Of a stretch of DNA of 64,000 nucleotides, positions 56,339-64,000 are shown one piece after another. The stretch spans positions 5,531,501 through 5,595,500 of the forward strand of contig OX031060.1 of the NCBI GenBank assembly GCA_943736015.1, read 5' to 3'. The notes under the pieces are model-generated. The model was not told the origin of the DNA, searched no databases, and saw nothing but the letters and a program-made list of their open reading frames with translations. The translations under genes and the position numbers were made by a program. The stretch comes from Tridacna crocea. Taxonomy: Eukaryota > Mollusca > Bivalvia > Cardiida > Cardiidae. Every line of letters begins with the position of its first letter. Position 1 is the stretch's first letter.

Positions 56339-59174
56339 TTTATTATACTGCAAAGTTTTACCCTTTCAAAGAGCGTTAAGTGAACTTCTGTTTTATAATT
56401 TCACGAATCGAATATCCTGACAAAATAGAAATTCCCTTCTGTGTGCCCCGATTCAATGAAAACTGACATCACTGAAAACTGACATCACTAGAATGCACGG
56501 TTTACAGTCAAAACGTCCCACAGTCAAAATGTCCTAGTTTTGGTTAAAACGTCCCCCTGATTTAGTTAAAACGTCCTACTTTTCCAAAAAATTGGTCAAA
56601 ACGTCCCACTTAGAATTATTTAGTTCTTATCAACTACTGATAAAAGTGTAAGTGGTTGATAAATTTAATAATTTTTTTGTATAAATTATAACAATAAAAT
56701 TGTTTCTTCACAGATTTTTTTGATGTTAATTGCAAGTGTGATAAATCGGGTATAGGTGAAAAAGAAAAGTGGTTAATTGGCATACAATGACTAATGAACA
56801 GAACAGAACAAGCATTTTAACCCATTACCACTCAATCCCTACTTTTGACGCCCCTGAGAAAGAAGCCTTTTGAAAACACTGTGGGAAAAGGAGAAAATGC
56901 TGGTAACCAGCATTTTCTCCTTTTCCCACAGTGTTTTCTACCCTTTCCAGAACAAATTTCTATTTTTCAGTCACCTTTTTTTTGTCGTCTGCAAATGCTT
57001 TCAATTTGGACCAGCCCAAAATTTTCTCGTTTGGTAAAGAGTTAAATACTTTTTAGTCATGCAAAATAAAAACGAATTAATGGGAATCAACATTTTTTGA
57101 CATTGTTCCTTTTTGTAGATGAAGCGGAATCTCGAACATTTATAAATTGCTATTGGAATATATTTCCGTGCGTTGTGTGCTCTGCAGTGCTCTTGTAATC
57201 GAGTGTTTATGCAATATTAGTACATTATATTATTCCTTAGAGTAGGAAATTTTAGATAGATCTTATACACTAAGTATGCACATACATTTTGCATCACGCA
57301 GATTGATGGCAATTAACATATTAATAGTTAATCGCAGATAGTCATGTACTGACCCTTAGCCTCATGATCCTTAGATTTAATAAATGTGAAAGAGAATGCT
57401 TTTGAAAACAGCGCTGGACAATGAGAAAACACAGGTAACAGCCTTTGCTTCCTTTTTCCCTCATTAATTCTACAATATCAAAGACAACAAAAACTGTCAT
57501 TTGAGCAAATGCAGTACATTGTAATTTGTTCGTGTATGTTGGCATACTTGTAAAATACTTTCACTTTGCTCCAGTGCAAAATTTCATCGTTTAGTAAAGA
57601 GTTAGACGTAATTTTCAAATGCTATATCATGAGAGAGAGAAAAAAAAAAAGAAAATGTGAAAGATGGAAAGAAAGCAAGGACAATTCAAGTTTTTAGTTG
57701 CAGTATCTATCGCAAACGACATTCTTGCAATTGGCATTAGTTAGATTTGCTGCAGTATTGATCGAAGGGTCAATTAACTTTTTCAGAAGCTATATCACTA
57801 TTAAGTGTGACAAATTTGGTTTTAACACCTAACCCTTTACACTGGGTTCCAGTTCAATCGGGGTTCAATCAATTTAACCCCCCTCCTTTTGTTTTCGGAC
57901 ATTTTTTTTTTTCAAAAACATGACTCATATTTTTTTTGACAAAGTAATGGCAGAATATAAAAGAGGGAATGATCGACCACACTGAAGAATTGGACTTGAC
58001 CATTGTGTGAGAATTAGGAAAAGCCGTTCATACATGATTTCCCGTTCCTGTTAAAATTTCTGAGACCGCAATCACTATAACGACAAAGCCGTAATAAACT
58101 TATTGTTTGCAGCTGCTTTTTACTGAATGTCCCATTTACTCATTTAGTATGTACATGGTCAACTATTGTTCCTATATATGGGCAAATAATTGCAAACAGT
58201 GATTGCTCTTTTCCTTCTTTGGTTCCAACAGAAAAAATACTTTGTCGAGAAACAATACTGGAAAAGAATAAAATGCTGATTACTGGCATTTGTCCTTTTC
58301 TTACGATGTTATGAAAATGTTTCATTCTCTTGGTAGATAAGATTTCGGATCGTTTGGATAAGGGTTAAATGAAAACTTAACACCATACATAAAATAAATC
58401 AGTTATCTCAACACACTTCAGATAGCGAGGCGTTTGAGCGTGTCGAATTAACATTTCGTTTAGGGAGACAATATGGGCCTTAACCCTTAGCCCACGTATA
58501 TAAAAATATTGATTCTATTTAGCCTACATTAAACAATCATGATTCCAATTGGCTAATATTATCGTAAAAAAAGGATCAATGGACATAAGTGTAGTCTGGT
58601 GTTGAAGTACACAGCTACGGTATTGAATATTGATTTAAGTCATATTAATTAAGTTGAATGTCATAAGATTTGTCGAAAATTAGTTTTTTGCCCTTTAAAA
58701 CTACTAGGTTCGGCAGGATATGAGTTAAAATGCAAAGCCCTGTAACAATAAATTTATGACATCATAATGTTACACATCAATTGTGAAAGTTTTCTGAAAT
58801 AATCAACCAAGATTAAAGCAATTATTTCTTACAGGATACACGGGGACATTTTAGGGGTACCTTTTAGGGGGACGTTTTAACCAATTTGGAATGGAATAGG
58901 GGACGTTTTAACCAAAAGTGGGACGTTTTGACTGTGGGACATTTTGACTGTGGGACGTTTTGACCAGATACCGAATGCACAGTTTGGTGCATAAATGTGT
59001 AGTCTTGTGATTGATCGACGCTGCCATTTTGGATGTTGTGTTGCATGTGTAGTGATGTTTACGGGGCACTCAAAAGGAAAACTGGTTTTACGTGGTTTTT
59101 GCCAGGGAACATGATATATGTTCCCGGCATGTTAACCAATCAGATCACAAGAACTTTCTTTGCAGTATAATAAA
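56339..59174. mobile_element. 2.8-kb element with diverged long inverted repeats
   Basis: Outer ends TTTATTATACTGCAAAG (56339-56355) and its exact complement (59158-59174) enclose an inverted block of CAGTCAAAACGTCCCAC-like repeats at about 56492-56610 and 58862-58986. No transposase ORF lies inside; the interior holds an intact MITE-A (56817-57045) and decayed MITE fragments (57350-57604, 58200-58370). It is probably a non-autonomous foldback-type element. Confidence 0.6.
56817..57045 (+). mobile_element. MITE-A copy, close to consensus
   Basis: TTAACCCATTACCACTCAAT to GTTTGGTAAAGAGTTAA, with a perfect GGTAACC core and 40-bp arms (AAACACTGTGGGAAAAGGAG). It is a good type specimen for subfamily A. 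Confidence 0.95.
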
Positions 59175-59221
59175 GAAATATGTAATTAGAGGAGTTGCTT
59201 GTTCAGTCAAGGTCCTTAAAC

Positions 59222-59510
59222 TCTCTACCTGTAAGTCATTATCACACAATCTCATGCTTTAAGTCTTTACCACACAATCCCATGCTTTAAGTCCTTACCA
59301 CACAATCCCTGGTTTTAACAACCCTGAGGAAGAAGCCTTTTGAAAACATTGTGGGAAAAAGAGAAAATACTGGTAACCAGCATTTTCTCCTTTGCCCACA
59401 ATGTTTTCTAGCCTATCATAAAAAAATAGTCATACGAACCATATCTAAATTGTTGTCTGCAACTGCTTTGAATTTCAACAAGTCCAAAATTTTGTCGTCT
59501 GATAAATTGA
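59222..59510 (+). mobile_element. MITE-A copy with triplicated left end
   Basis: The terminal segment is present three times in a row (TCATTATCACACAATCTCAT, TCTTTACCACACAATCCCAT, TCCTTACCACACAATCCCTG), separated by GCTTTAAG. The full element starts with TTAA at 59287. The core has two mismatches and the right end is worn (GTCGTCTGATAAATTGA). Confidence 0.8.
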
Positions 59511-59587
59511 GATGAAAACTTTCCTGGTTGTCAGTATTGCCTTCATCTCTCATAACGTTTTTGCCCTTTTACCGAAAATCTTTCATT

Positions 59588-59800
59588 TAACCGTATACCA
59601 CACAATTCTGTTTTTCTAAAACCAACATGAAAAGGCTTTTTGAAAACATTTTGGGAAAAGGAGAAAACTGATGACCATCAGTTCTTTTTTCCACAATGTT
59701 TTCTTCACTATCAGAAGAACCCTTCAGTTCATTTCAGGTTATTTGCTTGCAGAATCTCTCAATTAGAAAGAATCTAAAAATTGACATTTGGGAAAGGGTG
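59588..59800 (+). mobile_element. eroded MITE-A copy
   Basis: TTAACCGTATACCACACAAT at the left and ACATTTGGGAAAGGGTGAA at the right. The core is shortened to GGAGAAAACTGATGACCATC. Right-end fragments follow to 59880. Confidence 0.65.
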
Positions 59801-59944
59801 AAAACACATTGAATTTATCGTCTGCAAATGATTGTATTTTGGACCAGTCTAAAAAATGTTTTCAGGTAAAGAGAAAATACCGGTAGTTGTTTTTCAGGTA
59901 GGCTAGAACCATGCATTGTGTTTTGTGATATTACATTTTATAGA

Positions 59945-60615
59945 TTAACCCTTTACCACACAATGACAACTTTGGACTACCCCGAGATAGAAGCCTTTTG
60001 AAAACATGGTGGGAAAAGGAGAAAATGCTGGGAAGCAGCACTTTCTCCTTTTCCCACATGTTTTCTGCCCTTCTCAATCAAATTTCAATTTTTCAGTCAC
60101 ATTTATTTTGTCATCTGCAAGTGCTTTCAATTTTGACCAGTCTATAAAGTTGTTGTTTGGCAAAGAGTTAATTCTTAACTCATTACCACACAAGAAAATT
60201 TTAGACTGGTCCAAATTGAAAGCATTTGCAGACGACAAAATAAAGGTGACTGAAAAAGTGAAATTTGTCCTGGGAAGGGTAGAAAACACTGTGGGAAAAG
60301 GAGAAAATGCTGGTTACCAGCATTTTCTCCTTTTCCCACAATGTTTTGAAAAGGCTTGTGCTTCAGGGGCGTCAAAAGTAGGGATTGTGTGGTAATGGGT
60401 TAATTAGATGACAAAATTTAAGACTAGGACGAATTGAAAGTGTCTACAGATGACAAAAGAAATATGACCCTAACTTTGAAGATTGCTTTGGGAAAAATAG
60501 AAAACATTGTGCAAAAAAGGAGAAAATGCTGGTAACCAGCATTTTCTCCTTTTCCTACAGTGTTTTCAAAAGGTTTCTTTCTCAGGGTCATTGTTGGGAT
60601 TGTGTGGTAAAGAGA
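59945..60615. mobile_element. three neighbouring MITE-A copies
   Basis: 59945-60171 (plus; TTAACCCTTTACCACACAAT; core with GGAAGC centre), 60176-60403 (minus; TTAACTCATTACCACACAAG to GTGTGGTAATGGGTTAA; near-perfect core) and an eroded minus copy from the shared TTAA at 60400 to 60615. The first two face each other and can pair over most of their length. Confidence 0.85.
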
Positions 60616-60699
60616 CTTTTCAAACTTGCAGGCGGCAAGTTAATTATTTTCTGAAGAGATGAACTCAGTCATATAAGAGAGATACCACTATTTTTAATT

Positions 60700-61205
60700 C
60701 CACTGGCCAAAGGCCAGCGGGCTTATGCCATGCCCTGGTTCTGTTGTGCGTCCGCCCATGCATCCGTGCATGGGTGCGTGCATTAACCATTATTTCTAAC
60801 ATCTTCTCTGAAATACCCATCCAAATTTGATGAAACGTCACAGAAATGATTCTGCCATGGTCCTCTTCAGAATTTATTGAAAGAATTGGATTCCTTCAAA
60901 AATTCTGGTAGCCATGGCAACAAAACTGGAAAAAAAGCATTTTTAGAAATCTTCTCTGAAACCACAAGGCCCAGGCTACTGAATTTGGCATGTAGTTTTA
61001 TCTAATAGACCTTTAACAAGTTTCTTCCTGGGGTCAAAATTAGCTCCATTCCAGGGATTACAAGTTTAAAATGGGCTTCAATATATAGTCACTTCAATTT
61101 AAACATTAATCAAGGGAAATAACTTTTTATAAAGGATAAAGTTTGTTGCTATTCACCTCCCTTGATTATCGAATTGCAGTGATAAATGATTTGTGCTAGA
61201 TATTA
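60700..61205 (-). mobile_element. HINE-like element, inverse of the one in ISCU intron 1
   Basis: CCACTGGCCAAAGGCCAGCG and GGGCTTATGCCATGCC at the left are the complement of the 3' end at 36310-36352. The interior CCACAAGGCCCAGGCTACTG matches 36075-36110 in reverse. (CCAT/GCGT) microsatellite at 60750-60782. Confidence 0.65.
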
Positions 61206-61214
61206 AGTTTTTTT

Positions 61215-61925
61215 ATTAGCTTACCTGAGCACAGCATGCTCAAGGAGAGCTTTTAGGATCACACGGTGTACGTCGTCTGTCGTCAACAATTCTTTAAACA
61301 TCAACTCCTCCTAAACCACTGGGCCAATTTGGACCAAACTTGGCTGGAATGTTCCTTGGGAGGTCTTCTTTAAAAATGTTCACAGAATTTGATTCTGTCT
61401 AAAACTCTGGTTGCAATGGCAACCAAATGCAGTGTTCTAAGAAATTCTTTAAAAATCTTCTTCTCTGAAACCGCTGGCCAGATTTTAAAATAATTTTCAG
61501 AGAGATTCTTTTTCTTTGAAAGCGCATGTTAGATTTCAAAATATTTTCACACAAAATTTCCTGGGATGACCCTTTTTCAAAAACTGTTTGTGAAATTTTG
61601 ATCAGTTGAAAAACAACAGCCAAGTGTTGGCACCTGGATGTGGTGTTCTTGTTTGATTTGTTTTTAGTCATTATCGAGCATGACTGTGCTCTTCTTTAAG
61701 AAATCATCCATGGGTGATCTATCCAAAAATTTACTTGCAAAATTCTGATTCATCAAAATCATTGCTGTGGTGATGATTGTAGGGGTGGTGACAGATTTTG
61801 AAATTTACTTTTACTGGTGACCTCTTCAAAATTGCTTGGAAATTTCACTACCTAAAGAAAATGGCTGTGGTCCTCTCAAAACTGATCCAGGGCCATCTTG
61901 GCCATTTTGTTCACTTATCTTGAGA
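61215..61925 (+). mobile_element. second HINE-like element
   Basis: CTTACCTGAGCACAGCATGC with inverted GCTCAAGGAGAGC, then GTCGTCTGTCGTC and the body TCAACTCCTCCTAAACCACT. The 3' end TGATCCAGGGCCATCTTGGC matches the fragment at 40565-40600, where only the tail remains. This pattern is common in bivalve genomic DNA. Confidence 0.6.
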
Positions 61926-62149
61926 TCAAGTAAGGATATTTCTAATAACTGCCTTTTATTACACTAGAGCAATAAATTTACCCTATCACAAAGCTGTAAG
62001 AGGTTGTTACATGTTAAGTACATGCAATAAATCCACTTGTCTGAAAACATTGTGTAAACATTAATGTTGTAAAAAATTCAACAAGATTTTGTTGGTTGAA
62101 CAAATTTTAAAGAGTCCCTTATGGTCATTTTCAGCCAGTTTTAAAGGTG

Positions 62150-62300
62150 GGTATTTAGAATTTTTACATCTCACCAAATTAAAATATAATATATATATCA
62201 CTGAAATTTATATGAAAAAATAATACAAATCATCAATAAGTAAGACTCATAAAATTACAAAAAAAAAAAATTTTGATGGTGTTCCCTTAAAAGGCTACAT
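62150..62300 (+). repeat. direct repeat of parkin intron 3 sequence
   Basis: GGGTATTTAGAATTTTTACA to TTGATGGTGTTCCCTTAA matches 40868-41047 (GGGTATTTAGATTTTTCACA to TGATGGTGTTTCCTTAA) over about 150 bp with an expanded AT microsatellite in the earlier copy. Family unknown. Confidence 0.7.
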
Positions 62301-63114
62301 AGCCCCTTAAGATATTTTTAGATTTCGTGCCAAAAATCAATGAAGCATAATGGGAATGTCAAGTGACGGCACGTGACTAATAACGCTTAAATTCCATTAC
62401 ATAACAAACATGTAATAATTATTTTCCATAATGTCTTCTTTGGATACTATTTTTGAAACTTCGTCTGTGTATTCCTGTATGTAAATGAGACAACTGATCA
62501 TCTAAAAATAGAACGTGTCTGCCATTGGTGTCAACCTGGCCATAGTAAATCTGTAATTTCTCGTGTTGTCGGATCGTTTTCGACTACTGGGGTTTTATGA
62601 ACGCTAATTAAAGGGCTTTGGGAGTATAAGGATGATTTTTTTTGCAATTTTGTAAAATTTTCGTCCCAAAATCTGAAGGGCCACCTTTAACTCATTTTGT
62701 TTTTATTTTATCAAAGAAAAGTCATTCTTATATCTTCATATTGTGCCCGACTGTTGCAAGGTTGCTTAGATTTTGGTTTTTGAGGTAAGGAAAGGAAAAT
62801 GGAGACTTCTCCGTTGCAATCTCGACTTTCAAACAGAGGTTGCGGCCTATATGCAAATTGTATCGTATCCAACTCTAGGCAGAAACCAACAATACATTTT
62901 TGTTATGCACCGCCATTGTTTACAGCTGCGATCATCAGCCAGTATTCTTCTAACCAAAGTTCCGTTTCTAATACAAATCTATGTACGTATTTCTCTTTTT
63001 CAATAACACAGTATATGTCAGAAATGTACCCATGTTTACACAAAAAGACTGATTTCTGTTTGAATTGTTTGAAATTTAACAGCATTTTTGTTCACCAGCT
63101 GTAGACAAGCATCT

Positions 63115-63563
63115 TTAACCCTTTACCAAATGAAGAAATGTTGGACTAGTCAAATTGAAAGCATTTTCAGACGACAAAATAAATGTGAATCAAAAACTGA
63201 AATCTGATTTTGGAAAGGTAGAAAACATTGTAAGAAAAGGAGAAAATGCTCCTTTTCCCTCAATGTTTTTCAAAAGACTTCTTTCCCAGGGTCATTAAAA
63301 GTCTGGATTGTGTGGTAAAGGTTAAGCCATGTGTTTAACCCTTTCCCAAACAAGCCCTGGTTTTTACGTGTCTGCAGTAAAAGTCTTTTAAAAACACTGT
63401 GGGAAAAGGAGAAATTGCTCATAATGAGCAATTTCTCCATTTCCCACAGTGTTTTCTACCCTTTTTGAGAACTTTCTGCTATTTTCTCGCAGTCTAAAAT
63501 AGTCATCTCCAAACTCTTTCGGTTTGGAAGAGCCCAAACTTTGTCATTTGGGAAAGGGTTTAA
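63115..63563. mobile_element. MITE-A (minus) and MITE-C (plus) copies
   Basis: 63115-63325 is MITE-A with the centre of its core deleted (GAGAAAATGCTCCTTTTCCC). 63335-63563 is a well-kept MITE-C, TTAACCCTTTCCCAAACAAG to GTCATTTGGGAAAGGGTTTAA. A further truncated MITE-A starts near 63770 and lacks its right core arm. Confidence 0.85.
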
Positions 63564-64000
63564 CAGACATAATCAAACCTGAAGAAACCAGCATTTTTTT
63601 TTTCTCTTTCACAATGTTTATACGTTATCAAAGAGAAAACTCATGTTTTTTCATCACTTTCAGTTTGTGGTCAACCACGGAAGTTGTCTCATCGAGACTG
63701 GAAATCAAACTCCTTACCAAACAGTGGACTGTAGACCTGCCCAAACTGAACATATTTGCAGAGAACAATTTAACACTTTACCACATAATCCCTACCTTTG
63801 ACGACCCTGAGAAAGAAGCCTTTTGACAATGTGGGAAAAGGAGAAAATGCTTGTAACAGAACAAATTTCGAATTTTGAGTCACTTTTATTTTGTCGTTTG
63901 CAAATGCTTTCAATTTGGAAAAGCCTAAACTAGAGCTGTCATTGAATGTGACTTAATACCCCCACCAGCACTTTGATTGAAACGGTCAATTGCTAGGATT

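Larger units (their letters stand above)
53926..64000. other. gene-free stretch downstream of parkin
   Basis: No exon chain was supported. It holds MITE-A/B/C copies, a 2.8-kb inverted-repeat element, HINE-like elements and a long direct repeat shared with 40880-41045. The parkin 3' UTR must lie at the left. The first AATAAA seen (54274-54279) is inside a MITE. An open frame at 62799-63104 has a fair start context but no recognisable content. Confidence 0.5.

Noticed and set aside
62799..63104. 101-codon frame with a fair start context (AAAGGAAAATGG)
   Set aside because: No recognisable domain, signal peptide or splice continuation; a second frame is equally open over the same DNA.

Overview
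The window reads as nuclear DNA of a bivalve mollusc. Genes are split by GT-AG introns, intergenic DNA is AT-rich and full of short transposons, and two elements carry internal ~155-bp tandem arrays of the 'pearl'/HINE (non-autonomous Helitron-like) type known from bivalves. There are also tRNA-derived SINEs with a conserved 3' tail and a rhamnose-binding-lectin (SUEL) gene. The species cannot be fixed from sequence alone. Most open frames of 60-130 codons are shadows of repeats, mainly of the palindromic centres of one MITE superfamily. The real genes are spliced from short exons, which I joined by splice sites and matching phases.

Layout. 1-330 (+): a possible cysteine-rich terminal exon cut by the window edge. 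1795-2577 (-): a two-exon gene for a 96-residue secreted peptide whose cysteine spacing matches inhibitor-cystine-knot peptides. 5804-23103 (-): a seven-exon gene for a 628-residue single-pass surface protein: signal peptide, SUEL lectin domain, cysteine-containing extracellular domain, ~270-residue Thr-rich mucin stalk, membrane helix and short tail with a YxxI motif. 23104-30791: no gene seen; SINEs, MITEs and a HINE. 30792-37995 (-): ISCU, the mitochondrial Fe-S scaffold, five exons, 153 residues. 37013-37129 (+): a 38-codon ORF with a poly(A) signal inside ISCU intron 1. 37996-38296: the 301-bp gap between the divergent ATGs of ISCU and parkin. 38297-53925 (+): parkin (RBR E3 ligase), eleven exons, 407 residues, all zinc ligands and the catalytic Cys present. 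53926-64000: no convincing gene; repeats.

How they fit together. ISCU and parkin are head to head and probably share a promoter, which would link Fe-S cluster synthesis with mitochondrial quality control. The lectin-mucin receptor and the cystine-knot peptide lie next to each other on the minus strand and look like secreted or surface proteins of defence, recognition or mucus biology; that role is inference.

The repeat landscape is the second story. Dozens of copies of a 200-240 bp MITE family are present, in three subfamilies. They have TTAA at both ends, termini of the form CCC(T/A)TT(A/C)CC, and a near-perfect central palindrome, so they look piggyBac-type. One copy has inserted into the centre of another and is flanked by a duplicated CTAG, which fixes the element ends. 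Many copies lie within 10-30 bp of parkin and ISCU splice sites.
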